Counted from the first letter of the stretch, positions 20,308 to 30,682 are shown. The stretch: 64,000 bases of DNA from Bacteroidota bacterium (GCA_024280115.1 JAJRQT010000071.1:62001-126000); one strand, 5' to 3'. Program-made: numbers and translations. The notes: generated from the letters alone by a model not told the origin.

Positions 20308-21594
20308 TTATTCAAGTAGCATTAAGTCATGACCAATATCCTTTCGGAAATAGACATCATCCCAATGGATTTTCGATACTAATTCATATGAATTATCCAG
20401 TGCTTCACTCATATTATCCCCAAGCCCAGTAATCGCTAATACCCGTCCGCCATTCGTGACAATTCCCTCATCAACCATCTTTGTACCCGCATGAAAAATG
20501 ATGGTATTTTCCTGCTTTATTTCGAGGCCATTTATTTTATCTCCTTTTTCGTAATCCTCAGGATACCCACCTGCCACCATCACGACAGTGGAAGCTGTTT
20601 TTCCATCAATCTTCAATTCAATTTCCGATAAAGTCCGGTCAGCAGTGGCAGCCATCAATTCAACCAAATCGGATTTTATTCTGGGTATTACTACCTCCGA
20701 TTCCGGATCGCCCATCCTTACATTATATTCAATCACGTATGGATCACCTTTTACATTCATTAAACCAATAAATATAAATCCCTGATAATCGATATTATCC
20801 GATTTTAGTCCGTTGACTGTTGGGACGATAATTCTTTCCTCTACCTTTTTTAGGAAATCTCCCTGCGCAAAATTCACAGGTGAGACACTCCCCATACCAC
20901 CTGTATTTGGCCCGGTATTATTCTCTCCAATCGGTTTGTAGTCTTTGGCTTCAGGTAGAATCTTATATGAAATACCATCTGTCAGCACAAAAACAGAAAG
21001 TTCGATCCCCGCTAGAAACTCTTCTATGACAACCTTGTCACTCGCTGCACCAAACATACCTTTACCCAACATTTTGTCCAGGGTTTTAGTGGCAATGTTG
21101 AGTTTCGGACAGATAATAACCCCCTTGCCTGCTGCAAGGCCATCAGCTTTTAAGACTATTGGCATTTTCACAGTTTTCAGATATTTTTTTGCCCCAGCCA
21201 ATTCATCTTTTGAGAAGGTCCTTGATTCCGCAGTAGGAATGCCGTGTTTTATCATAAATTGTTTAGCATAATCTTTACTGCCTTCCAATTGAGCGCCTTC
21301 TTTTCCGGGGCCGACAATCCTTAAATTCTCAAGCTCATCATCGCTTTGAAGATATTCTCTGATGCCGTCAACCAAAGGCGCCTCTGGCCCGACAACGACT
21401 AATTCTATGTCTTTTTCTTTTATAAAATTTCTAATTTTTTCGAAATCTCCAACGCCAATATCCACGTTTTGTGCAATACCGGCTGTTCCGGCATTACCGG
21501 GAGCAACATAAAGATTTGAGCAACTAATACTTTGATTTAATTTCCAGGCAAGCGTATGTTCCCGCCCACCTGATCCAATAACGAGTATGTTCAT
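20308..21594 (-). CDS. purD: Phosphoribosylamine--glycine ligase
   Basis: 428 residues, full length. PurD joins glycine to phosphoribosylamine using ATP in purine synthesis. The N-terminal GSGGREHTLAWKL, the ATP-grasp core (LKADGLAAGKGVI, about 145-157), and the GPNTGGMGSVSP and EYNVRMGDPE motifs are all present. The gene follows ricT-gldH in the opposite order and is 27 bp from recQ, so recQ-purD may be co-transcribed. Confidence 0.96.
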   Translation of the reverse strand: MNILVIGSGGREHTLAWKLNQSISCSNLYVAPGNAGTAGIAQNVDIGVGDFEKIRNFIKEKDIELVVVGPEAPLVDGIREYLQSDDELENLRIVGPGKEGAQLEGSKDYAKQFMIKHGIPTAESRTFSKDELAGAKKYLKTVKMPIVLKADGLAAGKGVIICPKLNIATKTLDKMLGKGMFGAASDKVVIEEFLAGIELSVFVLTDGISYKILPEAKDYKPIGENNTGPNTGGMGSVSPVNFAQGDFLKKVEERIIVPTVNGLKSDNIDYQGFIFIGLMNVKGDPYVIEYNVRMGDPESEVVIPRIKSDLVELMAATADRTLSEIELKIDGKTASTVVMVAGGYPEDYEKGDKINGLEIKQENTIIFHAGTKMVDEGIVTNGGRVLAITGLGDNMSEALDNSYELVSKIHWDDVYFRKDIGHDLMLLE

Positions 21595-21621
21595 TTAATG
21601 AGAAGTTAAAAAATATAATAA

Positions 21622-23796
21622 TTAATTAGCATGGTCTGATAAAAATTTAATCCGAAGAAGTCTGATATCTTCTTCATCATAATCTTCTTCTCCAAGTTCA
21701 TCCAGGGCGTCAGTTATTTTATCCGAAGGCGCCGTCATAAAATAGTCGAAAACTTCATCCTGTCTATCAGGATCAAGCATATTTTCAATATAGTAGTCCA
21801 GGTTTAGTTTCGTGCCCGAATAGCAAATATTTTCGATTTCGTCAATAAGTTCTGGATAAGATAGTCCCTTTGCATCAGCAATTTCCTGAAGGTCAATTTT
21901 TCTATCAATTTGTTGAATGATAAATATTTTTGTTTTTGATTTATTTACCGCCGACTTGATCACCACATCAGAAGCTGTAATGATATCATTTTCTTCTACA
22001 TATTCTTGAATAAACTCAATGAATGGCTTACCAAACTTGATTATTTTCCCTTTTCCAACGCCAGTGATTTTAGCCATTTCTTCTTCGCTAGTCGGGTAAA
22101 CAGTGGCCATCTCTTCCAGTGAAGGGTCCTGAAATACAACATACGGAGGAAGATTTTTTCTTCTGGCGACATCTTTTCGAAGTTTTTTCAACAATTCAAA
22201 TAGCACCTCATCATAAGACTTGGACATAAATGGTTGCTCGTCATCCTCCTGCTCTATCAGGCTTTCAAAATCTTTATCTTTTACTAGTGTGATGGGTTGA
22301 GGGTTTACAAGAAATTCTCTACCGAGATCCGTAAGCTTTAAGACACCAATAATATCAAGATCTTTCTCAAGATAATGATGTAAAAGAGTTTGCCTGACAA
22401 CCGAATTCCAGAATTCTTCCTTATCCTCCTTTCCTTGCCCGAAGACGGGTAGCTCGTTGTGCTTATAGCTTTTCACATACTGATTTTCAACACCTCTTAT
22501 CACATCGACCAGGTGCTTTAATCCAAATCTTTCTTCAGTCTTTTCAGCGGTTTCAAGGACGAGACTCACGTATTCTTTTCCCTCAAATTTTTCAGGAGGA
22601 TATTTGCAGATGTCACACCACATGGTCTTTCCGCAACTAGACTCATCGTATTTCTCTCCAAAATAATGTAACAATTGCTTTCTTCTGCACACAGAAGATT
22701 CGGAATACATCGACATCTCATCAAGCAGTAGCTTTGCATTTTCCCGTTCCGTTACAGTTTTATCCTTTTGAAATTTTTCAAGTTTCAGAATATCCTTGTA
22801 TCGATAAAATAGAATACAATTACCTTCCAGTCCGTCGCGACCACTCCTTCCTGTCTCCTGGTAGTACCCTTCAAGTGACTTTGGTGTATCATAGTGAATC
22901 ACAAACCTCACATCAGGTTTATCGATACCCATACCAAATGCAATGGTAGCTACGATTACATCAATTTCTTCATTAAGAAAATCGTCCTGATTTTTTGCGC
23001 GAATAGATGGCTCAAGCCCCGCATGATATGGCGCCGCTTTTATATCATTAACCTGTAAAAGCCCTGCGATCTCTTCGACTTTTTTTCTGCTCAGACAATA
23101 GATAATACCAGATTTTCCCTTGTTATCCTTAATGAATTTTATCAACTGTTTTTTTACATGAACCTTTGGTCTTACCTCATAATAAAGATTTCCACGGTTG
23201 AAGGACGAAAGAAAGATATCAGCCTCATCCATTCCAAGGTTTTTCTTAATATCGAGTTGTACCTTCGGGGTTGCTGTGGCTGTAAGCGCGATAAGTGGAA
23301 GATCTCCTATTTCTTCAAGAATGCCTTTTATCTTTCTATATTCTGGTCTGAAATCATGACCCCATTCAGAAATACAGTGCGCTTCATCAACAGCGGCAAA
23401 TGATATTTTCGCCTGTTTTAAAAATTTAATATTTTCTTCCTTGGTAAGAGATTCCGGTGCAACGTATAAAAGTTTTAATTCGCCAGACAAAGTTTCTTTT
23501 TTTACCTTGGTCATCTCACCTTTAGTGAGGGTTGAGTTTAGAAACTTTGCATTTATCCCAAAAGCGTTAAGCTGATCTACCTGGTTTTTCATCAAGGCGA
23601 TCAGTGGTGATATCACAATAGCAGTACCTTCTTGCATCAAGGCAGGTAGTTGGTAACAGAGTGATTTACCTGCGCCTGTTGGCATAATTACAAAAGTATT
23701 TTTCCTTGCCAATATATTTTTTATAACTGGGCCTTGATTTCCTCGAAACTGAGTAAAACCGAATACCTCTTTTAATTTTTCTCTTAATTTATCCAA
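21622..23796 (-). CDS. recQ: ATP-dependent DNA helicase RecQ
   Basis: 724 residues. The helicase core has MPTGAGKSLCYQLP (about 38-51) and DEAHCISEWGHDFRPEY (about 138-154). The RQC zinc-binding part is seen in CRRKQLLHYFGE...CDICKYP (about 375-405), and an HRDC-like domain follows (about 530-600). An extra acidic C-terminal ~110 residues is common in Bacteroidota RecQ. The enzyme unwinds DNA 3' to 5' in recombination and fork repair. Confidence 0.95.
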   Translation of the reverse strand: MDKLREKLKEVFGFTQFRGNQGPVIKNILARKNTFVIMPTGAGKSLCYQLPALMQEGTAIVISPLIALMKNQVDQLNAFGINAKFLNSTLTKGEMTKVKKETLSGELKLLYVAPESLTKEENIKFLKQAKISFAAVDEAHCISEWGHDFRPEYRKIKGILEEIGDLPLIALTATATPKVQLDIKKNLGMDEADIFLSSFNRGNLYYEVRPKVHVKKQLIKFIKDNKGKSGIIYCLSRKKVEEIAGLLQVNDIKAAPYHAGLEPSIRAKNQDDFLNEEIDVIVATIAFGMGIDKPDVRFVIHYDTPKSLEGYYQETGRSGRDGLEGNCILFYRYKDILKLEKFQKDKTVTERENAKLLLDEMSMYSESSVCRRKQLLHYFGEKYDESSCGKTMWCDICKYPPEKFEGKEYVSLVLETAEKTEERFGLKHLVDVIRGVENQYVKSYKHNELPVFGQGKEDKEEFWNSVVRQTLLHHYLEKDLDIIGVLKLTDLGREFLVNPQPITLVKDKDFESLIEQEDDEQPFMSKSYDEVLFELLKKLRKDVARRKNLPPYVVFQDPSLEEMATVYPTSEEEMAKITGVGKGKIIKFGKPFIEFIQEYVEENDIITASDVVIKSAVNKSKTKIFIIQQIDRKIDLQEIADAKGLSYPELIDEIENICYSGTKLNLDYYIENMLDPDRQDEVFDYFMTAPSDKITDALDELGEEDYDEEDIRLLRIKFLSDHAN

Positions 23797-24156
23797 TTTC
23801 TATTCTACTTAATTAAAGTAATCAAACCATTCAGGGTTTAATTGAATGGAGTACTAAAAATTAACAGATATTTTTGACTTTTAAAAAAAATATTGCCTCT
23901 GATTTTTAAATTTCTCTTCTTTCACCAGTAGCAGATCCGTAAATTTCTATCAGAGTATTTACTTTATTCTATAATTATACCACTTAAAATGACCATTTTT
24001 ATTGGTATGCGTTAAAATAAATAAAGCCATTTTCTGAAATGGCTCGGTAAAAATAAACTCTTTTTTTTGAATAATACAGGCATAATTCAATAATTTGCCT
24101 TCAAGTTAGTTAAGAATTTTTCATCAAAATTTTTTAGTAATAAATACTTAGAAAAT
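23797..24156. other. Divergent intergenic region with hairpin
   Basis: 360 bp between recQ and the guanylyltransferase gene, no gene seen. A perfect 8-bp stem AGCCATTT / AAATGGCT lies at 24025-24044, with an eight-T run 17 bases later, too far for a standard terminator. It may be a leader hairpin of the downstream gene. TATTTTTG at 23869-23876 fits a plus-strand -7 element, without a clear -33 box. Confidence 0.4.
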
Positions 24157-25239
24157 ATGAAAGCAAACCAAAACACATTCGTAATAATAATGGCGGGAGG
24201 CGTTGGTAGTAGATTTTGGCCTTATAGCCGGAGATCTCATCCAAAGCAATTTTTAGATGTGCTCGGTGTAGGTAAATCGTTATTGCAGCTTACTTACCAC
24301 AGATTCCTCAATTTATGCCCAAAAGAGCATATTTATATTGTTTCGAATGACGCATATTATGATCTGATCAAAGAACAACTTCCTGACATGACAGATGATC
24401 AGATATTATTAGAGCCAAACCGCAGGAATACTGCACCGTGCATAGCATATGCATGCTATAAAATTGCCAGCAAATATCCTGATGCAACTACACTTGTAAC
24501 ACCGGCCGATCACGCGATTTTCATGGAAGATGAATTTACCAGAACATGCCAGGTGGCCATTGATTTTGTGGAAAATGATGACAAACTCGTAACAATTGGG
24601 ATAAAGCCCAGTCGCCCTGAAACAGGATATGGTTACATACAATACAAACAGGGGTCTGAAGGTGAGGTTAAAAAGGTGAAAACTTTTACAGAAAAACCAC
24701 AATTAGAATTGGCCAAAACATTTTTTGAAAGTGGTGATTTTGTCTGGAATGCCGGTATTTTTATTTGGAAAGCGAAGAGCATTAAAAAGTCATTTGAAAA
24801 TTATTTGCCGGAAATATCAGAAACCTTTAGCTCGATTTCAGATCAGTATTACACAGAAAGTGAAAAAGAAAGAATTGCATGGGCTTATGCCAGAACTAAA
24901 GCGATCTCGATAGACTATGGGGTAATGGAAAAAGCGGAGAATGTTTACGTTGTACCGGGGGAATTTGGTTGGTCCGATTTAGGATCCTGGAGTTCCCTGC
25001 ATGAATACCATGATAAGGATGATAACGGAAATGTAATTGATGGTCTGGCGATGACTTATAGCAGCAAGGATTGCATTGTCAGATCTCCAAGTGACAAACT
25101 TGTAGTTATTCAGGGACTGGAAGGCTATCTGGTTGCAGATTGCGAAGATGTATTGATGATCTGTAAAAAAGATGATGAAAAGAAAATCCGGAGTATTGTC
25201 AATGATGTGAAGAGCGAAAAAGGAGAAAAGTATATTTAG
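24157..25239 (+). CDS. manC: Mannose-1-phosphate guanylyltransferase
   Basis: 360 residues, a single nucleotidyltransferase domain without the C-terminal isomerase fused in ManC/AlgA of Proteobacteria. It makes GDP-mannose from GTP and mannose 1-phosphate for surface glycans. Signature IMAGGVGSRFWPYSRRSHPKQ is at the N-terminus (about 11-30), with LEPNRRNTAPC, VTPADHAI, TFTEKP and GEFGWSDLGSW following. It is probably monocistronic, since the gene behind converges on it across repeats. Confidence 0.92.
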   Translation: MKANQNTFVIIMAGGVGSRFWPYSRRSHPKQFLDVLGVGKSLLQLTYHRFLNLCPKEHIYIVSNDAYYDLIKEQLPDMTDDQILLEPNRRNTAPCIAYACYKIASKYPDATTLVTPADHAIFMEDEFTRTCQVAIDFVENDDKLVTIGIKPSRPETGYGYIQYKQGSEGEVKKVKTFTEKPQLELAKTFFESGDFVWNAGIFIWKAKSIKKSFENYLPEISETFSSISDQYYTESEKERIAWAYARTKAISIDYGVMEKAENVYVVPGEFGWSDLGSWSSLHEYHDKDDNGNVIDGLAMTYSSKDCIVRSPSDKLVVIQGLEGYLVADCEDVLMICKKDDEKKIRSIVNDVKSEKGEKYI

Positions 25240-25372
25240 CCTGTCTGAAATCATTTTGTTCGCCTTGGGCTGTGTCTTCACTGCCCATACCAGGGCTAAA
25301 TAAAGGTTTGTGAAGACCTGTCTGCTGAACAGGCCAGTCAATAAGATAAGAAATTTTCTTCGTCATTGCGCC

Positions 25373-25425
25373 TCGGTCTGTGTCCTCACAGACCGAAATA
25401 TATGGTTTGTGAGGACACAAACCAT
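25373..25425. repeat. Paired GGTYTGTG hairpins between convergent genes
   Basis: Two perfect stems lie five bases apart: TCGGTCTGTG / CACAGACCGA (25373-25396, loop TCCT) and ATGGTTTGTG / CACAAACCAT (25402-25425, loop AGGA). They are inverted relatives of one another. They belong to a family seen again at 47170-47192 and 56408-56430. Their place between the manC and rlmB stops would suit a bidirectional terminator. Confidence 0.7.
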
Positions 25426-25501
25426 GGCTAATAGGTACATTGACTCTTAACTTATTGACATGAGCCGAACAGGCAGGCACAAACCTTGACAGAGGGGAGT
25501 C

Positions 25502-26266
25502 CTATTTGCTGTTTGTTCGTTGCCTTAAAGCTTCATATAAGATAATACCGGTAGATACAGAAACATTGAGCGATTCTATTTTACCATTTATTGGGATCTT
25601 TGCAAAGCTATCACAAAGCTTTAAATATTCCTGAGAAATTCCGTCTTCTTCCGATCCCATAATTATGGCGATGGGGCCGCTTAAATCTGCGTCGTAAATC
25701 AATTGATCAGTTTTTTCAGTGCAGCCTATAATTCTGATTCCCTGGGCTTTGAGGCTTTTAAGTGTCTCTTTTAGGTTTTCTTCTCTACATACGGGCAAAA
25801 TATTCAATGCGCCTGAAGATGTTTTCATAGCATCTCCACCAACTAATGCATTGCCTTTGCTCTGTAAAACCAAAGCATCGGCCCCTGCACACTCCATGGT
25901 CCTGGCAACTGCACCAAAGTTCCGGACATCTGTTATTCTATCCAATATCACTAAAAAGGGATCTTTCCCCTTGGAATATGATGTTTCTATCACATTGCCC
26001 AGGGAGGAATAATGAATTGGAGAAATGTAACATATCGCACCCTGGTGGTTTTTCCTGGTAAGCCTGTTCAGTTTTTCCTGGGGCACCTGGCTGAACGGGA
26101 TTTTAAGGCCTTTCATTTTGGAAATAAGACCCTTGATCAATTCGTTTTTCAGGCCCTTTTGAATGAGTACCTTTTCAATTTCCTTGCCAGCTTCTATGGC
26201 TTCAAGAATGGCCCTAGTGCCAAAAATAAAATTATTTCCCTGTAGTTCATTTTTAGAATTATTCAT
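25502..26266 (-). CDS. rlmB: SpoU-type 2'-O-ribose methyltransferase, RlmB-like
   Basis: 254 residues. The N-terminal RNA-binding domain (about 10-85) includes IFGTRAILEAI. The SPOUT methyltransferase domain has the SAM-knot motifs RNFGAVARTMEC, IMGSEEDGIS and NVSVSTGIILYEA. This fits 23S rRNA Gm2251 methylation by RlmB, though TrmH-family members modify different RNAs. It begins three bases after the GWxTD gene, so these two are probably one transcript. Confidence 0.88.
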   Translation of the reverse strand: MNNSKNELQGNNFIFGTRAILEAIEAGKEIEKVLIQKGLKNELIKGLISKMKGLKIPFSQVPQEKLNRLTRKNHQGAICYISPIHYSSLGNVIETSYSKGKDPFLVILDRITDVRNFGAVARTMECAGADALVLQSKGNALVGGDAMKTSSGALNILPVCREENLKETLKSLKAQGIRIIGCTEKTDQLIYDADLSGPIAIIMGSEEDGISQEYLKLCDSFAKIPINGKIESLNVSVSTGIILYEALRQRTNSK

Positions 26267-26269
26267 AAC

Positions 26270-27493
26270 TTATTTTTTCCCATTCCTCCATAGTTCTACC
26301 GATTTAAACCAGTTTTTATCATAATTTTTCTTTCTCAGCAATGAATAGTGATCTTCTGTAAAAACATTTTTTACCTTATAAAAAGAAAACCGAACTGTAG
26401 GCATTGTCAGATCTCGATTATAGACCCAATCAATTATTTCTTCTGATTTATAAACATCATTTGGTGGCCCGTAGATAATATATATTAAGCCCATATCACT
26501 TTTCCAGCCCTCTTTAAAATTTGTAAACAGATAATTAGCGGCTTCTACCCTTTCGTAATATTTTTGTACCGCACTAGTGGCCAGCGACGGAATTTTCACG
26601 AGTTTTATCCAATACTCTTCAAAGGCTTTTTTTGGGTCAGGGGCATTTCTTATAGCATTTGTCTCATCCCTGGTAGAAATATAAATCAGTGGTTCCAGCA
26701 CTTTATCAAATGTTTTGACCAGTGGAAAATATGGATCCTGAACCCTGATCCCAATACCGTCAGCCGAGCTGCTGTCTTTTTGAAAGAAATATAATCCCTC
26801 CTTTCTAAGGTTGAATTGTTGATCGAGTTCTACGGTAAATACCGAATCGATTTTCAATTCTTTTGAGGCCCGATTATCTTTTATAACCATCGGAGGAACA
26901 GCTTCATCGAAGTCCTCAGCATAATAATAAACATAAATTAAATCGCTATAATCGTTTATGCTTTTCACTAAAATTGGTTGATCCTTATTTATAAAACTTT
27001 TCAGGATGGGCGTAGTACCATCTTCTTCAAAAAAGACCAACCCATCTGTTGAAAAATTGTAATTTTCCATAAATGGAATATCATAGGTGAAGTCTATCCC
27101 ATTTTTTTTATTAATCGCTTTTATAACCGCAAGCTCAATTTTTTCTTTTCGGGGAAGTATAAAGTATGCAAAAATTTTCCCGGATTTTATGGCAATAATA
27201 TGATCCTGAATATTGATGGTATCTGCCTGATCAATATCGAGTTTATGATAGCTTTCGTGGTATTCGATCACATACTGGAAATCGTCAAACAGCTTGTCGT
27301 TAAAGTCGATTTCGAGGTATAAATATGCAGAATCACCTTCGAAGAATATATTGTGATTCATGTGTACATCGTTATTCACATTGTACCAATAGCTTATATT
27401 TTCATCGATAAATACCTTTTGCCCATAACCAATACTTATGGCAGCAAAGATTATTAGAAATGAGGTAAATAATGTCTTAATATATGATATCAT
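26270..27493 (-). CDS. GWxTD-domain exported protein
   Basis: 407 residues with a Sec signal ending ISIGYGQ. The N-terminal two thirds is beta-rich, and the C-terminal part carries the GWxTD domain core FKEGWKSDMGLIYIIYGPP (about 335-355), then the typical W-Y motif. GWxTD proteins are found in Bacteroidota and Acidobacteria, are exported, and have no established function. Operon with rlmB. Confidence 0.85.
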   Translation of the reverse strand: MISYIKTLFTSFLIIFAAISIGYGQKVFIDENISYWYNVNNDVHMNHNIFFEGDSAYLYLEIDFNDKLFDDFQYVIEYHESYHKLDIDQADTINIQDHIIAIKSGKIFAYFILPRKEKIELAVIKAINKKNGIDFTYDIPFMENYNFSTDGLVFFEEDGTTPILKSFINKDQPILVKSINDYSDLIYVYYYAEDFDEAVPPMVIKDNRASKELKIDSVFTVELDQQFNLRKEGLYFFQKDSSSADGIGIRVQDPYFPLVKTFDKVLEPLIYISTRDETNAIRNAPDPKKAFEEYWIKLVKIPSLATSAVQKYYERVEAANYLFTNFKEGWKSDMGLIYIIYGPPNDVYKSEEIIDWVYNRDLTMPTVRFSFYKVKNVFTEDHYSLLRKKNYDKNWFKSVELWRNGKK

Positions 27494-27588
27494 AAATTTA
27501 TTTATGGCATTGCCAAATTGAAGCGAATATTATCATCAGCAATTAAATTAATTTATTTTACTTTACAATGTTTTAAAAAACGTAATAA

Positions 27589-28362
27589 ATGTCAGTTTAT
27601 ACAACAGAAATTGCTTCTGATGTTATTGCATCAGATAATCCAATTCATCAACGTCTATTAAAGGCCTATTATTTGAGTCAGCAATATATTTATGGTAAAG
27701 TGCTTGAAATTGGCTGTGGTGAAGGCCGGGGAGTTGAATTGATCGCCCCCAAAGCTGATACTTTTACAGGAGTTGATAAAATCCCGCAGGTTATCCAAAA
27801 CTTAAAAGCTAAACATCCTGAAGGTGATTTCCGACAAATGGTCATTCCTCCTTTAGCCGAATTAAAGGATAATACATATGATGTTGTAGTGAGCTTTCAG
27901 GTGATTGAACACATTAGAAAGGATTTAAATTATTTAGAGGAAATATTTAGAGTACTTAAGCCGGGAGGAAAGGCGCTGATCACAACACCAAATATAAAAA
28001 TGTCTCTTTCCCGAAATCCCTGGCATATCAGGGAATATACAGCAAACGAACTGAAAGAGTTGGCACAAAAGGTGTTTTCAAAGGTAGAAATGCTGGGGAT
28101 TGGCGGAAATGAAAAAGTGATGACCTATTATAATGAAAACAAAAAATCTGTAAATAAAATAATGAAATGGGATGTACTCAAGCTTCAATATCGATTGCCT
28201 GCATTCATCCTTAAAATCCCATACGAAATTTTAAACAGAATGAATAGAAATAAGCTGAATTCAGGAGATTCCGGTTTAGTAAGTGAAATTCATCATTCGG
28301 ATTACATACTGACCAAAGAACCGGATACAAGTCTGGATTTGTTTTGTGTGATGGAGAAATAG
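27589..28362 (+). CDS. Class I SAM-dependent methyltransferase
   Basis: 257 residues. The Rossmann methyltransferase signature is LEIGCGEGRGVELIAP (about 40-55), followed by an acidic residue in TGVDK and the post-motif VVSFQVIEHI and LKPGGKALITTPN, as in UbiE/Methyltransf_11 proteins. The C-terminal ~90 residues are specific. The substrate is unknown; proteins of this type often act on lipids or glycans. It is divergent from the GWxTD-rlmB unit with 95 bp between starts. Confidence 0.85.
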   Translation: MSVYTTEIASDVIASDNPIHQRLLKAYYLSQQYIYGKVLEIGCGEGRGVELIAPKADTFTGVDKIPQVIQNLKAKHPEGDFRQMVIPPLAELKDNTYDVVVSFQVIEHIRKDLNYLEEIFRVLKPGGKALITTPNIKMSLSRNPWHIREYTANELKELAQKVFSKVEMLGIGGNEKVMTYYNENKKSVNKIMKWDVLKLQYRLPAFILKIPYEILNRMNRNKLNSGDSGLVSEIHHSDYILTKEPDTSLDLFCVMEK

Positions 28363-28450
28363 TCTTCTACTTTGATCTTATTGATCGTCCTGGGTCTCGA
28401 TTGAATCTTTGCCACTTCTCATTTCAGAAAATCAAAAATTATAAAATTGT

Positions 28451-29578
28451 TTAAATTTTCATCCCCAATATAGCTTTACCAGCAATTTTCAAGGTGCCAA
28501 CGACTCCGAATCGGTCAATCATTATTTTCTTATACATGTCCATCCCGTTTTTTGGAGGAATCGTTTCACTATCTTTTTTAATCAGCTTTACAGCTTTTGG
28601 CTTGCAGGTGGGAATACAAAGTCCACAACCAATACAACACTCCAGGTTGATTTCTGCATGATTTATGACCTTTTCAATCGCATCCATCTGGCACCTATCC
28701 ATACATTTCCAACATCCATCACACTGGGTCTCGCTAATTTCGGCATAGAAATTTGAGTGAAGGAATTCCGCAGGTTTATCATAATGCTTGGCGGCAGTCA
28801 GCACACCACAACAACAACCGCAGCAACAACAAATAAAATTGGGATGCTGTGTATTTTCCGGTTCCAAAACCAAACCGGCTTTTTTGGCGAGTGTAAGAAT
28901 TTTGAAAACTTCCTTTTTTGAAATAAGCCTTCCGGCGTTCAGGTTCATCCCGAATTCAACAGCATCTTCAATCATTATGCAGGTTTCTCTCAAATCTGTT
29001 TGCTTGCATGGGCTGCCCTGTGCCTCCCTGGCCTGGCGACAGACACAATTCATCACAGCAAATGGACCCGGTGAGTAATCAATTATTTTCCTGATGTCAT
29101 CATAATTGCCTACCTGATATTCCGGTTCAATTTTCACGTTGATTGGAATGGTTCGCATCTGATTTGTGGTTTTACCAATCACTTCATCAGCAAAAGCTTC
29201 TTTTTCATAGGTGTAAAAGTCATCCGCAAATTCCTTAGTGATCTGATTTACCTGGGCCTCAAACATACCGATAGCTAAAGGCATTTTTCCATATTTCTTC
29301 TTTCCCGCTTTGTTGGTCTTTTTTCTTATTGCTCCTCTTATAACCAGGCGTTCAAGTATCTCTTCAATTTCATCAATGTTGAATTTTTGATTTTTTATCC
29401 TATTATAGATCTTCTCAACAGGTTCTGGAATTGCGCTTAAACAAAGAGAAATTTCAGCTTCCAATGGTGAAAAAAGATACTTTAACAACCTCAACTCCAC
29501 GCCAGATTCCGTTTCAGGAAAGGGAATGGGCATTTGATCAATATGCCTTTGCAACTGTCTGTATATATCTTGCTCCAT
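28451..29578 (-). CDS. 4Fe-4S ferredoxin-type protein with winged-helix-like N-terminus
   Basis: 375 residues from the ATG at 29576-29578; a longer frame adds 20 residues with no support. Two canonical C-terminal 4Fe-4S motifs are seen, CDGCWKCMDRCQ and CCIGCGLCIPTC (about 288-325). Before them lie CVCRQAREAQGSPC and an unusual CCCCGCCCG run (about 258-266), likely to hold further metal centres. The N-terminal ~110 residues resemble a winged helix. No membrane segment, so it is probably a cytoplasmic redox protein. Partner unknown. Confidence 0.8.
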   Translation of the reverse strand: MEQDIYRQLQRHIDQMPIPFPETESGVELRLLKYLFSPLEAEISLCLSAIPEPVEKIYNRIKNQKFNIDEIEEILERLVIRGAIRKKTNKAGKKKYGKMPLAIGMFEAQVNQITKEFADDFYTYEKEAFADEVIGKTTNQMRTIPINVKIEPEYQVGNYDDIRKIIDYSPGPFAVMNCVCRQAREAQGSPCKQTDLRETCIMIEDAVEFGMNLNAGRLISKKEVFKILTLAKKAGLVLEPENTQHPNFICCCCGCCCGVLTAAKHYDKPAEFLHSNFYAEISETQCDGCWKCMDRCQMDAIEKVINHAEINLECCIGCGLCIPTCKPKAVKLIKKDSETIPPKNGMDMYKKIMIDRFGVVGTLKIAGKAILGMKI

Positions 29579-29728
29579 GATATGATGGTGTGCCAAATAA
29601 AAATTCCTAAGGAGTAGCAAATTAGGGAATAATGGCATTAATAACCCTGATTTAAATCATAACAGAGCTTTCTAATATCAACCTTAAATGTGAATTACTC
29701 TTGCTGAAAACAGTGGTAGCACACATAC

Positions 29729-30682
29729 TCAATTGGTATCTTTCTTCATCCATGTCGGTTGTAAGGTTGGTTTATGAGGTTGGCTCAAAATGTCACTGTA
29801 CAATTCAGGCCTTCTGGCATTTCTATAGCGAAAACCACCGGCCAGCGTTAATTTATCTTCTGTCAGCGTCGAAATTGTAATATCATCTTCGAAGTTTTTA
29901 ATTTCAGATAATACTTCTCCGTACGGGTCGATAATCATGGAATTCCCATTTTTCAAATGATCACCATCAAATCCGATTGGATTGCTGAATACGTAATAAA
30001 CCGCATTGTCATAAGCTCTTGCCGGGAGCCATCGCATCAACCAGCCTCTCCCTTTCGGGCTGTCAAATTCCCGTCTTAGTGACTCCGGATCTTCATGCCT
30101 GTTTTGCCAATAAGCTGCATCCACATATCCTCTTCCTGGCATCGCAGATGGTGTGCAGCCCGTAACATGGGGTGCAAAAATAACCTCCGCCCCAAGCAAA
30201 GTTGTGGCCCTGACATTTTCTATAATATTGTTATCGTAACATATAAGAATGCTGCATTTCCAGCCATGAAGATCGAACACAACATACTCATTCCCGGGTG
30301 ACATGTAGGGGCTAATAAATGGATGCAGTTTCCTGAATTTAGCCATCAGTCCATTTTTATCCACACAGATATAGGTGTTAAAAAGCTGACTATCTTCTAC
30401 TTCCGGCAATCCTGCCAATATGGAAATATCATACTTTTTCGCCAGCGAGATCAATTTTTTAGTACTATCTCCGTGAGGCACTTGCTCCGCTAAATCAAAG
30501 GCATCTTTTTCATTTAGATTTTTATAGAATGTATAAGCTGTAATGCTCATTTCGTGGAAACTAACAACTTCTGCTCCCTTCTCTTTTGCTTTTTCAGACA
30601 AAGACTCAATTACTGATAAATTATAATTTTTATCACTGTCTTTGGGCTGGAATTGTGCTATGGCGACTTTAAGCTTTTTCAT
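29729..30682 (-). CDS. Carbon-nitrogen hydrolase (nitrilase superfamily)
   Basis: 317 residues. The catalytic triad of the superfamily is visible as E44 (FHEMS), K118 (FRKLHP) and C148 (ICYDN). Enzymes of this fold cleave amides, nitriles or carbamoyl groups. The insert after C148 (PSAMPGRGYVDAAYW... and GRGWLMRWLPARAYDN) is typical of a subgroup of uncharacterised or N-carbamoyl-amine-like enzymes. Substrate cannot be assigned. It is upstream of the ferredoxin gene on the same strand, 150 bp apart. Confidence 0.88.
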   Translation of the reverse strand: MKKLKVAIAQFQPKDSDKNYNLSVIESLSEKAKEKGAEVVSFHEMSITAYTFYKNLNEKDAFDLAEQVPHGDSTKKLISLAKKYDISILAGLPEVEDSQLFNTYICVDKNGLMAKFRKLHPFISPYMSPGNEYVVFDLHGWKCSILICYDNNIIENVRATTLLGAEVIFAPHVTGCTPSAMPGRGYVDAAYWQNRHEDPESLRREFDSPKGRGWLMRWLPARAYDNAVYYVFSNPIGFDGDHLKNGNSMIIDPYGEVLSEIKNFEDDITISTLTEDKLTLAGGFRYRNARRPELYSDILSQPHKPTLQPTWMKKDTN

